Source: Telluria sp042683405 (GTDB lineage Bacteria > Pseudomonadota > Gammaproteobacteria > Burkholderiales > Burkholderiaceae_D). From it: a stretch of DNA of 64,000 bases. The translations under genes were made by a program, and so were the position numbers. Below the pieces are notes generated by a model, which was not told where the DNA came from, made no database searches, and saw only the letters and a list, made by a program, of their open reading frames with translations. Shown here piece after piece: positions 1 to 8,710 of the stretch (position 1 is the first letter of the stretch; each line of letters opens with the position of its first letter). The stretch is taken from the NCBI RefSeq assembly GCF_042683405.1, contig NZ_JBHUJS010000003.1, positions 682,001-746,000 of the forward strand. The letters run 5' to 3'.

Positions 1-1161
1 CTTCTCGCCGTTGATCGTCACCACGCCGTCGATCATCACCTTGCCGGGGAAGGCGCTCATGGACGGTCCGCGCACGGTGCGCGCCAGGCCCGACACGCGC
101 GAGTACGCGGCCTGGAAGATCTCGTGCGCCCGCGCCAGCGGCAGCGCGAAGTAGTCGCTCGGGCCGGTATCGCGTTCGACGAACATGTAGTAGGGGATGG
201 CGCCGAGCCGCACGCCGGTGGTCCACAGTTCGGCCCAGCTGGCCGGGTCCTCGTTGATGTGGCGGATCAGCGGCCCCTGCATGCGCAGCGTGGCGCCGGT
301 GCCGACAATGTTCTTGACCGCCGCCTGCGCGATGCCCGGCCGCAGTTCGGCCGCATGGCTGTAATGCCCCATCACGGCAAGGTTCTTGCCGCTGGCGACC
401 ACGCGTTCGAACAGGCGCAGCAGGTCGCCGCTATCGCGGTCGCTGACAAAGCGCTGCGGCCAGTACGCCACCGACTTGGTGCCGATGCGGATGTTCTGGA
501 TGTGCGCCAGCTCCGGCGCCAGCAGCGGTTCGAGCACCTGCTCGAGCGAGCGGGTATTCATGATCATCGGGTCGCCGCCGGTGATGAGCACATCGGTCAC
601 ATCGGGGTGGCTGCGCAGGTAGGACACCAGTTGCTCGCTCTCGCGGGCGGCGAACTTCAGGCCGTCCATGCCGACGAACTGCGGCCAGCGGAAGCAGAAG
701 GTGCAATAGGCGTGGCAGGTCTGGCCGGCGCTGGGGAAGAACAGCACGGTCTCCCGGTATTTGTGCTGCAGGCCGGGCACCGGCACGCCGTCCACATGCG
801 GCACGTTGTGGGTCAGCTGGCCGGCCGGGTGCGGATTCATGCGCATGCGGATCTTGTGGACCAGCGCCTCGCGCGCGGCGTTGTCGCCTCCGTGCATGAC
901 GAGATCGCGCAGCTGATCGTATTCGGCAGCCGGCAGCATGTCGCGGTGCGGGAACACGAGGCGGTAGATCGGGTCGTCCGGCACCCGGCTCCAGTCGATC
1001 AGCTGGTCCAGCACATACGCGTTGGTGCGAAACGGCAGCACGTGCGACACCACCTGCACCGCTTCCTGCAATTCCGGCGCCAGCCACTGCCACTGGCGCG
1101 CCTGGGTGATCGACTGCCGTGTGTACGGCTGAAACTTGTCTCCGATGGCTTCTATCTTCAC
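1..1161 (-). CDS. KamA-family radical SAM protein (lysine 2,3-aminomutase-like), partial
   Basis: Radical SAM enzyme of the lysine 2,3-aminomutase family; 387 codons are visible and the 3' end lies beyond the left edge. The iron-sulfur motif CxxxCxxC is at Cys149, Cys153 and Cys156 (CHAYCTFCFRW), followed by an ITGGDP glycine-rich SAM motif. The family uses SAM and PLP for 1,2 amino-group shifts, but the classical PGGGGK PLP motif is not seen; only a PGKVMIDG stretch lies near the visible end, so substrate and PLP use are open. I chose the GTG at 1161 because GGAGG lies 5 nt before it; in-frame ATGs at 1173 and 1191 are alternatives. It diverges from the Cache/chemotaxis pair. Confidence 0.85.
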   Translation of the reverse strand, partial: MKIEAIGDKFQPYTRQSITQARQWQWLAPELQEAVQVVSHVLPFRTNAYVLDQLIDWSRVPDDPIYRLVFPHRDMLPAAEYDQLRDLVMHGGDNAAREALVHKIRMRMNPHPAGQLTHNVPHVDGVPVPGLQHKYRETVLFFPSAGQTCHAYCTFCFRWPQFVGMDGLKFAARESEQLVSYLRSHPDVTDVLITGGDPMIMNTRSLEQVLEPLLAPELAHIQNIRIGTKSVAYWPQRFVSDRDSGDLLRLFERVVASGKNLAVMGHYSHAAELRPGIAQAAVKNIVGTGATLRMQGPLIRHINEDPASWAELWTTGVRLGAIPYYMFVERDTGPSDYFALPLARAHEIFQAAYSRVSGLARTVRGPSMSAFPGKVMIDGVVTINGEK

Positions 1162-1366
1162 GGCAACCTCCATTGATGGTCGGAAATTCATCTTAGGTTT
1201 CGCCATCCACGTCACGGTTGCCGCTAGTCAAGAAGTGCCATGAGGAAATGCAAGGATCGTTGCACTTGTGGTAGCGCAAACCGCGTCGCGCCGCCGGGCG
1301 TAGATTAGCCGATGCAACTTGGCAACATTTCACTTGGGAACTCACAACGGAAAGGACCAACACATC

Positions 1367-1819
1367 ATGAAAAAAATCGCTGCACTGTTGATGGGCATGG
1401 CGCTGGCTGGCACTGCCTGGGCTGCCGAACCGACCGAGAAGGACGCAATCGCGATGGCCGAACGCGGCGCCGAGGTCGTGCGCACCAAGGGCAAGGACGA
1501 ACTGGCCAAACGCCTGATGGCCAAGGACCCCGAGTTCCTGCAAGGCTCCTTGTACATCGACATGCGCGACGTGAAGACCGGCATCGTGCTGGCGCACCCG
1601 GTCAACCCGTCGATCGTCGGCAAGGACCTGGTGGACGTGCCGGACGCCAGCGGCAAGAAGTACCGCCGCGAGATCATCGAGCTGGCCGCCGCCAAGGGCA
1701 AGGGCTGGGTCAACTACATGTACAAGAACCCGGTCAGCGGCAAGATCGAGCCGAAAACCACCTACATCCTGCGCGAGGGCGACGTGGTGCTGGAAGCAGG
1801 CCTGTACGGTAAAAAATAA
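1367..1819 (+). CDS. Secreted single-Cache-domain protein
   Basis: A 150-residue protein with a clear signal peptide (MKKIAALLMGMALAGTAWA, cleavage near residue 19-20), so probably periplasmic. The rest resembles a single Cache domain, the small-molecule-sensing fold usually found in receptor ectodomains: a helical start, then a GSLYIDMRDVKTGIVLAHP strand pair and a GKGWVNYMYKNPVSGK hairpin near the end. There is no membrane anchor or output domain. It lies 18 nt before a chemotaxis receptor, which suggests that the two are co-transcribed and that this protein may present a ligand to the receptor (inference). The start ATG has AAAGGA upstream. Confidence 0.8.
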   Translation: MKKIAALLMGMALAGTAWAAEPTEKDAIAMAERGAEVVRTKGKDELAKRLMAKDPEFLQGSLYIDMRDVKTGIVLAHPVNPSIVGKDLVDVPDASGKKYRREIIELAAAKGKGWVNYMYKNPVSGKIEPKTTYILREGDVVLEAGLYGKK

Positions 1820-1837
1820 TCGAAAGCGAGGCTCGCC

Positions 1838-3511
1838 ATGCTGAGGAAACTGCGGATCGGCCCCAAACTGCTGCTCGCGCCGGGACTCGTGCTGTTACTG
1901 CTGCTGGCACTGTCCGGCGCGTCGTACTACGGCATGGTGCGCCAGAACGCATCGCTTGAAAACATGGTGCAGGTGCGCGCCGCGCGCCTGCGCGATGCCT
2001 CCGACGTGGCGGGCTCCGCGCGCCAGGCCCACTCGGACATCTACCGGCTGCTGGCCTGGACCAACGGCAGCTTCGTCAAGGAACGGCTGGACAAGGTGAC
2101 CGCCGAGATCCACGCGCGGCACCAGGCGCTGGCCCGGCAGCTGGCCGGCCTGGCGAAGGTGGCCAGCCCGGAAGAGCGCAAGCTGGTCGACCCGTCCGTG
2201 GCGGCGCTGGCGGCCTACCGCAAGGAAGTGCTCGAGACGATCGAGATGGCCCAGGTGGACGTGTCGATCGCGACCAACTCGATGCAGAAGGCCGAGGCCC
2301 AGTTCCAGGTACTGGGCACGCGCCTGGCCGAACTGTCGGCGCTCGAGCGCAAGCTGGCCGAACAGGCCTACCTGGCCGCCAAGGACGAATTCCGCACCCT
2401 CGGCATCGCGATGACGGCGCTGGTGGTGCTGTCGATCGCGCTGTCGCTGGCCGTCTCGATGCTGGTGCGGCGCTCCATGCTGGCCGACATCCGCGCGATG
2501 ACCGGCGTGGTCGACGAACTGGCCGCCGGCCGCCTGACCGCAGTGGCCGCGAGCGACGGGCGCGACGAGATCGCGGACGCATCGCGCGCGCTCGACCGCA
2601 CCATCGCGCACCTGAACAGCACCATGCGCACGATCACCGATGCGGTGCATTCGATCGACACCGCCTCGCGCGAGATCGCGAGCGGGAACATCGACCTGTC
2701 CACGCGCACCGAGCTGCAGGCCGGCTCGCTGCAGGAAACCGCCAGCGCCATCCATACGCTGACGCAGGCGGTCAGCGACACCGCCTCGAACGCGCGCCAG
2801 GCCAACGACCTGGCGTCGAAGGCCGCGCAGCTGGCCGACAGCGGCGGCCAGGCCGTGGACCGCGCGGTACGCACCATGGAAAGCATCCGCGCCAGCTCGC
2901 GCAAGGTGGTGGAGATCACCGGCGTGATCGACGGGATCGCGTTCCAGACCAATATCCTCGCGCTGAACGCGGCGGTGGAAGCGGCGCGCGCGGGTGAACA
3001 GGGACGCGGCTTTGCCGTGGTGGCGGCGGAAGTGCGCAGCCTGGCGCAGCGCTCGGCGGCGGCGGCCAAGGAGATCAAGGCGCTGATTGCCGAATCGGTC
3101 ACCACCATCGATGGCGGCAGCGCGTCGGTGAACCAGGCCGGCGCCAGCATGGGCGACATCGTCGAATCGGTGCGCCAGGTGAACGACATCATCGGCCGCA
3201 TCAGCGCGGCCAGCTCGGAGCAGGCCAGCGGCATTGCCGACGTCAACCGCGCGGTGTCCAGCATGGACGACATGACGCAGCAGAACGCCGCGCTGGTGGA
3301 GCAGGCCGCCGCGGCCGCCGAGAGCCTGCACGAGCAGGCGGCCAACCTGGCGCGCGCGGTGTCGGTGTTCCAGATCGGGAAAGCGGGCGGCGGGCCGGGC
3401 GAGCGGCGCGCGCCGGACAGCCCGATGCGCGGATCGCCGCGGCTGCCGCAGCCGGACCGGCAGGCGGAGGAGCCGCGTTCCGAGCCGCCGCGCAACGTGC
3501 ACCGCCTGTAG
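1838..3511 (+). CDS. Methyl-accepting chemotaxis protein
   Basis: Membrane chemoreceptor of 557 residues. TM1 is about residues 11-32, a helical periplasmic region (about 33-185, four-helix-bundle type) follows, TM2 is about 189-209, then a HAMP linker and a long cytoplasmic signalling domain. The highly conserved hairpin tip is present (DGIAFQTNILALNAAVEAAR and GRGFAVVAAEVRSLAQRS), so it should couple to CheA/CheW. Methylation-helix sequence flanks the tip; the C-terminal 50 residues are Pro/Arg-rich and show no CheR-binding pentapeptide. It directly follows the secreted Cache gene, which may encode its binding-protein partner. No che genes are nearby, so this is an orphan receptor at this locus. 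Confidence 0.93.
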   Translation: MLRKLRIGPKLLLAPGLVLLLLLALSGASYYGMVRQNASLENMVQVRAARLRDASDVAGSARQAHSDIYRLLAWTNGSFVKERLDKVTAEIHARHQALARQLAGLAKVASPEERKLVDPSVAALAAYRKEVLETIEMAQVDVSIATNSMQKAEAQFQVLGTRLAELSALERKLAEQAYLAAKDEFRTLGIAMTALVVLSIALSLAVSMLVRRSMLADIRAMTGVVDELAAGRLTAVAASDGRDEIADASRALDRTIAHLNSTMRTITDAVHSIDTASREIASGNIDLSTRTELQAGSLQETASAIHTLTQAVSDTASNARQANDLASKAAQLADSGGQAVDRAVRTMESIRASSRKVVEITGVIDGIAFQTNILALNAAVEAARAGEQGRGFAVVAAEVRSLAQRSAAAAKEIKALIAESVTTIDGGSASVNQAGASMGDIVESVRQVNDIIGRISAASSEQASGIADVNRAVSSMDDMTQQNAALVEQAAAAAESLHEQAANLARAVSVFQIGKAGGGPGERRAPDSPMRGSPRLPQPDRQAEEPRSEPPRNVHRL

Positions 3512-3525
3512 AAGAGTTCCAGCCC

Positions 3526-4092
3526 CTATCTGAACGGGCGGCTGACGAAGCGCGAGCCGGCCAGGCCGAAGCGCCACGGCACGTCCATCGCCTTCGAGAT
3601 GCCGATGCGCGGCCCGGACACCAGCGGCACGGGTGGCTCCGCGGGCCGAAGCTCGAACGGCGACTCCGACAGCGGATGCCCGTTCAGGGCGCGCGTGACG
3701 CCCATCGCCTCGCACAGCTTGCCCGGCCCCGAGCACAGCAGGCGCAGGTCCCCGGTGCGGCGCCGCGCGTGCATCTGCTCCACCCCGTGCAGCGGCTCCA
3801 GCGCGCGGATCAGCACCCCGGCCCCGTGCCCCTCTTCCATGCACACGAAGTTCAGGCACCAGTGGATGCCGTAGGAGCGGTACACGTAGGCATGGGCCGG
3901 CGGCCCAAACATGGCCATGTTGCGTTCGGTCGGTCCGCTGAACGCATGGGAGGCAGGATCCTCGCGGTCGTAGGCCTCGGTCTCGACAATCCGGCCGCCC
4001 ACGCCATCGACCAGCACCTCCACGCCGATCAGCAGCTGCGCCACCTCGTGCGCGGGGCGGTTGAAGTCGATGCCTGCAAGATAGGAGCTCAT
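3526..4092 (-). CDS. mpg: DNA-3-methyladenine glycosylase (AAG/Mpg family)
   Basis: Base-excision repair glycosylase of the AAG (Mpg) family, 188 residues, close to the usual bacterial size. The family flips out and removes 3-methyladenine and related alkylated purines. The signature IVETEAY carries the catalytic Glu37, and PTERNMAMFG and the YVYRSYGIHWCLNFV core follow. It ends 14 nt from the convergent chemoreceptor gene. Together with ada (19.5-20.5 kb) and a hypoxanthine glycosylase (7.6 kb) it makes three DNA base-damage genes in this window, but they are not co-transcribed. Confidence 0.93.
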   Translation of the reverse strand: MSSYLAGIDFNRPAHEVAQLLIGVEVLVDGVGGRIVETEAYDREDPASHAFSGPTERNMAMFGPPAHAYVYRSYGIHWCLNFVCMEEGHGAGVLIRALEPLHGVEQMHARRRTGDLRLLCSGPGKLCEAMGVTRALNGHPLSESPFELRPAEPPVPLVSGPRIGISKAMDVPWRFGLAGSRFVSRPFR

Positions 4093-4236
4093 GAGCCGAT
4101 TTTAGCGGAAGTTTCCAAACCGACCATTTCGCCAGGTGTGGCGGAACGCGCAACAACCAGCGGTTTCTACACCCGCGAACCCATAACTCGTTTATGATGA
4201 CATATTGCCTCGCATCACCCTTCTTTTCCTCCTGTC

Positions 4237-5085
4237 ATGTCGATTGCCACCGTCGCCGCGCCGTCCGCCGACCCGGTCGATGCCCTGATCCGTTCGATCC
4301 GCATCCCGCCCCGTCCCAGTCTCCTGATCAGCATGCAGGAGGAGCTCGACGCGCCGGAGCCGTCCCAGCCGGCGCTGGCCCGCATCATCTCGTCCGACGT
4401 GGCGATGTCCGCCTCCCTGCTCAAGCTGGCCAATTCGTCGATGTTCGGCCGCCGCACCATCAAGTCGATCGACCAGGCGCTGGCCTTCCTCGGCCTGAAC
4501 CAGGTTGCCGCGCTGATGACCGGCCTGCTCGCGCGCCAGGCCATCGCGCCCAGCCACGCCTCGCTGGCCAGCTTCTGGGAAGTGTCGAGCCGGCGCGCGC
4601 AGGCCATGGTGTTCCTGTCGCGCCGCCTGCATACCGGCCCGGCCGACGTGGCGCACACTTTCGGCCTGTTCTGCGACACGGGCATTCCGCTGATGATGGA
4701 GCGCTTTCCCGACTACGCCCGCACGCTGGACGAAGCCGGCGCCAGCGCCGGCCCGTTTACGCGCGTCGAGGATGCGCGCCACACCACCAACCATGCCGCC
4801 ATCGGCTGCCTGCTGGCCCGCAACTGGGGCCTGCCGACCGAGGTGTCCTGGTCGATCCTGCACCACCACGACTACGAGGTGATCGAAGACCGCGCCACGC
4901 CCGAGAGCGTGCGCTCGATGGTGGCCGCCTCGCTGCTGTGCGAGCGCGCCATCCAGGATTTCCAGGGCCTGGAATCGGCGGAATGGGCCAAGGGCGGCGC
5001 GATCGCCTGCGCCCACTTCGGGCTGGGAGAGACGGAAGCTGACGAGCTGCAGGACGAGCTGGTGGAAGCCTTCCACGAGGACTGA
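4237..5085 (+). CDS. HDOD domain protein
   Basis: Cytoplasmic 282-residue protein consisting almost only of an HDOD domain (about residues 18-215), a degenerate relative of HD phosphohydrolases that usually lacks catalytic metal ligands. Diagnostic stretches are the early PPRPSLL segment, SDVAMSASLLKLANSS and SIDQALAFLGLNQV. HDOD proteins commonly act as scaffolds in signalling (c-di-GMP, chemotaxis, stress), but the partner cannot be told from the sequence. It stands alone: mpg diverges upstream and the lipoprotein pair follows with its own promoter. A TATGAT -10-like hexamer at 4193-4198 is a possible promoter element, without a convincing -35. Confidence 0.88.
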   Translation: MSIATVAAPSADPVDALIRSIRIPPRPSLLISMQEELDAPEPSQPALARIISSDVAMSASLLKLANSSMFGRRTIKSIDQALAFLGLNQVAALMTGLLARQAIAPSHASLASFWEVSSRRAQAMVFLSRRLHTGPADVAHTFGLFCDTGIPLMMERFPDYARTLDEAGASAGPFTRVEDARHTTNHAAIGCLLARNWGLPTEVSWSILHHHDYEVIEDRATPESVRSMVAASLLCERAIQDFQGLESAEWAKGGAIACAHFGLGETEADELQDELVEAFHED

Positions 5086-5093
5086 GCTCCCCT

Positions 5094-5123
5094 TTGACAG
5101 CCGGCCCGCACCGGGAGGATACT
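5094..5123 (+). promoter_or_regulatory. Sigma70-type promoter for the lipoprotein pair
   Basis: TTGACA at 5094-5099, an 18 nt spacer and GATACT at 5118-5123; the -35 is a perfect match. It predicts a leader of about 45 nt before the ATG at 5175. Seen by eye only. Confidence 0.6.
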
Positions 5124-5174
5124 GAGCCAACAACATAATGTCGGAAACTCAGGTACCCCACCCCGGAGGCGCAC

Positions 5175-6338
5175 ATGAAACACCTGGCTTTGCTGTTGAT
5201 TGCATTCCTGCTCGGAGGCTGTGCGACCACCCAGGCGCCGTCCCGGCCCGACACCAGCGGACTGACCGCCGACGCGCTGTTCGGGCCGCCCACCGACCAC
5301 ATCACCACCGACAACCTGTTCGCGGCCAGTCCGGCCATGAAGGAATACCTGCGCAGTAACGACTTCCGGCGCATGGCCAAGCGCGGCGGCGCGCTGGGGC
5401 TGATCGACGCGCTGTACACGCGCGGCCAGCTGCAGCTGGAGTACGACACCACCGCCACCCGCAGCGCGGCGGAGACCTTCGACAGCAAGTCGGGCAACTG
5501 CCTGTCGCTGGTGATCATGACCGCGGCGTTCGCCCGCGAGCTGGGACTGCACGCAGGTTTCCAGAGCGCGGTCAGCTCCGACACCTGGACCCGCACCGGC
5601 GACCTGTACCTGTCGAACATGCACGTCAATGTCTCGCTCAGCCGCACCTCCAGCCGGGTCAACGGACTGGCCGATACCACGGCCGCGCTGCTGGTCGACT
5701 TCCTGCCGCCCGAGGAAGCGCGCGGGCTGCCGCTGCGCAGCATCGACGAGGGCCTGGTGGTGGCGATGTACCTGAACAACCGCGCCGCCGAAGCGCTGGC
5801 CGAAAAGCGCCTCGACGACGCCTACTGGTGGGCGCGCAAGGCGGTGATCGAGCATCCCGAGTACGCTCCCGCCATCAACACGCTCGGCGTCGTGTACCAG
5901 CAGCGGGGCCACGACGAGCTGGCCGAACGCACCTACCGCTTCGCGCTGCAGCACTCGCCCGACAGCGACGTCACCATGTACAACCTGATCCCGCTGCTGG
6001 CCAAGCTGGGCAAGCACGCGGAGTCGCAGGCGCTGGCGCAGCGCGTGTCGGCGATCCGCAAGACCCCGCCCTTCCACTACTTCCGCTCCGGACTGGAAGC
6101 GATGCAGCGCCAGGACTACGCGCTGGCGCGCGACCTGTTCCGCAAGGAGGTGGACCGCGCCCCGTATTACGATGAATTCCACTACTGGCTCGGCATGGCG
6201 TACCTGAGGCTGGGAGAGAACGGCGCGGCGCGCGAGCAGCTGGCGCTCGCACTCAAGAACAGCAGCTCGGCCGGCAGCCGCGGCACCTATTCGGCCAAGC
6301 TGGAACGCCTGAAGTCGATGCGCGGAAGCGAGCTGTGA
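5175..6338 (+). CDS. Lipoprotein with transglutaminase-like region and TPR repeats (copy 1)
   Basis: A 387-residue predicted lipoprotein: signal peptide with lipobox LGGC, lipidated Cys16. Residues about 90-180 look like a transglutaminase-type cysteine fold: SGNCLSLVIMTAAFARELG with Cys109, NMHVNV with His150 and LLVDFLPP with Asp175, in the usual Cys-His-Asp order. From about residue 195 to the end there are TPR-like helix pairs (AYWWARKAVIEHPEYAPAIN and others). Function unknown; a periplasmic peptide-processing or scaffold role would fit. The next gene is a full-length paralogue overlapping it by 4 nt (GTGA), so this is a tandem duplication in one operon. Confidence 0.8.
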   Translation: MKHLALLLIAFLLGGCATTQAPSRPDTSGLTADALFGPPTDHITTDNLFAASPAMKEYLRSNDFRRMAKRGGALGLIDALYTRGQLQLEYDTTATRSAAETFDSKSGNCLSLVIMTAAFARELGLHAGFQSAVSSDTWTRTGDLYLSNMHVNVSLSRTSSRVNGLADTTAALLVDFLPPEEARGLPLRSIDEGLVVAMYLNNRAAEALAEKRLDDAYWWARKAVIEHPEYAPAINTLGVVYQQRGHDELAERTYRFALQHSPDSDVTMYNLIPLLAKLGKHAESQALAQRVSAIRKTPPFHYFRSGLEAMQRQDYALARDLFRKEVDRAPYYDEFHYWLGMAYLRLGENGAAREQLALALKNSSSAGSRGTYSAKLERLKSMRGSEL

Positions 6339-7498
6339 AGCGCGCCGCCATCCTGCTCAGCGCCGCCCTGCTGGGCGGTTGCGCGGCGGCGCCGGTTCTG
6401 GTGGAACCGCAGCACCTGTACGCGGATGCACGCTTCGCCGCACCGACCGAGACTGTGGATACCAGCACACTGTTCGACGTCAGCCCGGAGATGCGCGCCT
6501 ACCTGCGCTCGCCACGCTATCGCGACATGGTGCGCAACCACGGCCTGCACCAGGGACTGATTCACTCCTTGTACAGGGACGGCGACCTCAAGCTCGACTA
6601 CGACGCGACCATGACGCGCACGGCCGCGCAGACATTCGAGACCCGGTCCGGCAATTGCCTGTCGCTCGTCATCATGACGGCAGCCTTCGCGCGCGAGGTT
6701 GGCATCCCCGTCACATTCCAGAATGTGCGCGTCGAGGAAACCTGGTCGCGCCAGGGATCGCTCTACGTGGGCAGCAACCATGTGAACGTCCTGCTGACAT
6801 CGCGCGTCATCGCGAAAATGAGTGGCGAGGAATTGAAGGAACAGTATCTGGTCGATTTCCTGCCCCAGGCGGACGCGGTCCGGCACAAGGCTGTCCCCGT
6901 GGGCGAGCACGTCGTCGTCGCCATGTACGCGAATAACCGCGCCGTGGAAGCGCTGGCCCGCGGCCGCGTCGCCGACGCCTATTGGTGGACTCGCGAAGCA
7001 CTCAGCGCGGATCCGGGCTTGACGCTGGCGTACAACACGCTCGGCGCCGTGTACCAGCGCCACGGCGACAACGCACTCGCGGCGCAGGCATTCCGCGCGG
7101 TCCTCGCACGCGACCGCAACAATCTCGTCGCCATGCAGAACCTCCTGCCGGTGCTGGAGGAACTGGGAAGCGCCGATGAAGCGAAGGCGATGCGCGCGCG
7201 GCTGGCCTCACTGCAGCCTGATCCGCCCTATCACTACTTCCAGCTGGGCCAGGCCGCGATGCAGCGGGAGGACTTCAAGGCAGCGCGCGAACTGTTCGCG
7301 CGCGAAGTGGCGCGCGCGCCTTACAACGACGAATTCCACCTGTGGTATGCGATGGCAAGCCTGCGCCTGGGCGAGACCGACGTGGCACGCCGCGAGCTGG
7401 CGCTCGCCCAGCAGACCAGCACCAATGCGAGCAGCCGCGCGCGCTACGCAGCAAAGCTTGAGCACATGCGCGGCCTGCCAGCGCTCCGCAAACGCTGA
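6335..7498 (+). CDS. Lipoprotein with transglutaminase-like region and TPR repeats (copy 2)
   Basis: Paralogue of the preceding gene, again 387 residues and collinear throughout. Lipobox LGGC with Cys16; the putative triad is kept at Cys108 (SGNCLSLV), His149 (SNHVNV) and Asp174 (LVDFLPQ); TPR-like repeats fill the C-terminal half (AYWWTREALSADPGLTLAYN). The start is GTG at 6335, overlapping the upstream stop (GTGA), which implies translational coupling. Conservation of the three residues in both copies, while the N-terminus and TPR surfaces differ, suggests the putative catalytic site is under selection and the partners have diverged (inference). No function is known to me. Confidence 0.8.
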   Translation: MKRAAILLSAALLGGCAAAPVLVEPQHLYADARFAAPTETVDTSTLFDVSPEMRAYLRSPRYRDMVRNHGLHQGLIHSLYRDGDLKLDYDATMTRTAAQTFETRSGNCLSLVIMTAAFAREVGIPVTFQNVRVEETWSRQGSLYVGSNHVNVLLTSRVIAKMSGEELKEQYLVDFLPQADAVRHKAVPVGEHVVVAMYANNRAVEALARGRVADAYWWTREALSADPGLTLAYNTLGAVYQRHGDNALAAQAFRAVLARDRNNLVAMQNLLPVLEELGSADEAKAMRARLASLQPDPPYHYFQLGQAAMQREDFKAARELFAREVARAPYNDEFHLWYAMASLRLGETDVARRELALAQQTSTNASSRARYAAKLEHMRGLPALRKR

Positions 7499-7585
7499 AC
7501 GCGAATTGAATGTCCCACGCCATCAACGTGAAGCCGGGATATCACAACCAGCCTTGAGGACCGTTCGGTCCAGGCCACAGGGTAT

Positions 7586-8134
7586 TCAAGTGGTCCCGAC
7601 ACCGGCGCGCTGGAACATCGCGGCGGCGATCGCAGGCCGCAGCACGGACCAGCGCTGCAGCTTGTCGGCGAATGGCAGCGTGTGCGCCGGGCTGCTCGAT
7701 GGCAGGCCGGCCACCTGGTAGCGCGAGCGGAGCTGTCCGAGGACGCGGGCGCCAATGCGTTCGGCGGTGCCGCCATTGAAGGCAATGACTTCGATACCGG
7801 GGTAGTCGGCGAGCAGCGCGCACAGGTCGTTGTCGGCGCGGTCCCGGATGTTGGTGTCGAGGCTGCCGCTGCGCTCGGCCTCCGCCACCACGTCCCACAG
7901 GCCGATCCCGCAGGCCAGCAGCGCATCCAGGCGCTGCGGGTAGTCGAGCGCGACCAGGTCATAGCCGGTGAGTTCGGACATCAGGCGCCAGAAGGCATTG
8001 CGCGGGTTGCCGTAGTACTGCGCATTGGCGAGCGAAAGTTCGCCCGGCAGGCTGCCCAGCACCAGGATGCGCGTGTGCGCATCGACCACGGGCGGAAAGC
8101 CACGTTTGCGCCCTGCCGTTCCTGCCTCGTCCAT
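7586..8134 (-). CDS. DNA-deoxyinosine glycosylase (UDG family 6-like)
   Basis: A 182-residue protein of the uracil-DNA glycosylase superfamily, most like hypoxanthine-DNA glycosylase (family 6), which removes deaminated adenine. Visible features are RILVLGSLPGELS near the start, the YYGNPRNAFWRLM segment characteristic of this group, and a C-terminal SSSPAHTLPFADKLQRW segment. The start ATG at 8134 is preceded by a strong AGGAGGAG. It converges with the lipoprotein operon; the 87 nt between them contains a small hairpin (GGACC-gttc-GGTCC at 7558-7571) without a T-run. Confidence 0.85.
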   Translation of the reverse strand: MDEAGTAGRKRGFPPVVDAHTRILVLGSLPGELSLANAQYYGNPRNAFWRLMSELTGYDLVALDYPQRLDALLACGIGLWDVVAEAERSGSLDTNIRDRADNDLCALLADYPGIEVIAFNGGTAERIGARVLGQLRSRYQVAGLPSSSPAHTLPFADKLQRWSVLRPAIAAAMFQRAGVGTT

Positions 8135-8224
8135 CGGTACTCCTCCTGAAACTGCGCGTAATGTACCATCGCGCGCTCAATGGCGGCGGTGTAGAATTTG
8201 CTCAACCATACGCGGAGACCCGAG

Positions 8225-8653
8225 ATGCGCACCATCGACAAGCTGCTGGCCCAGTACAGCGAAAGCCACCTGAATCCGACCAATGAAGTGATTCACTTCA
8301 TCTGCGTGCCGGTGATCGTGTTCACGCTGCTCGGACTGCTGTGGTCCATGCACTGGGCGCTGGCGGTGCTGGTGACAATCGCGTCGCTGGTCTATTACGT
8401 GAAGCTGTCCAAACCGTTCGCGGTGGGCATGGCGCTCATGGCGGGCGCAATGCTGCTGGTGCTTGCGGCGCTGCCCGATCAGGTCATCCTGCCGCTGTCG
8501 ATCGCGATCTTCGTGCTGGCGTGGGTGGGGCAGTTCATCGGGCACCAGATCGAAGGCAAGAAGCCGTCGTTCCTTGAGGACGTGCGGTTCCTGCTGATCG
8601 GGCCTTTGTTCGTGCTCAGTTTCCTCTACCGCCGCCTGAATCTCGCGTACTAG
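8225..8653 (+). CDS. Mpo1-like (DUF962) membrane protein
   Basis: A 142-residue integral membrane protein of the DUF962/Mpo1-like family (yeast Mpo1 is a dioxygenase of fatty-acid alpha-oxidation). The diagnostic N-terminus LLAQYSESHLNPTNEVIHFI holds conserved His residues; a second His cluster is in VGQFIGHQIEGKKPSF, and four hydrophobic segments lie between and after them. The start is ATG 8225 with GGAG 8 nt upstream. Whether the bacterial members are dioxygenases is not established. It precedes an EamA transporter, from which it is separated by a strong hairpin. Confidence 0.83.
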   Translation: MRTIDKLLAQYSESHLNPTNEVIHFICVPVIVFTLLGLLWSMHWALAVLVTIASLVYYVKLSKPFAVGMALMAGAMLLVLAALPDQVILPLSIAIFVLAWVGQFIGHQIEGKKPSFLEDVRFLLIGPLFVLSFLYRRLNLAY

Positions 8654-8669
8654 GGAGCGCCCCGCGATG

Positions 8670-8692
8670 CTCCTCGGCAAGCTGCCGAGGAG
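8670..8692 (+). terminator. Perfect 10 bp hairpin without U-run
   Basis: CTCCTCGGCA (8670-8679), loop AGC and TGCCGAGGAG (8683-8692) form a perfect stem 17 nt after the DUF962 stop. No T-run follows, so it is not a canonical intrinsic terminator; it could stabilise the 3' end or separate the two transcripts. A TATACT hexamer follows at 8698-8703. Confidence 0.4.
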
Positions 8693-8710
8693 TGACGTAT
8701 ACTCTCGCGG

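Noticed and set aside
1895..4156. A 753-codon minus-strand open frame over the chemoreceptor
   Set aside because: Antisense shadow; the receptor on the plus strand has all family motifs.
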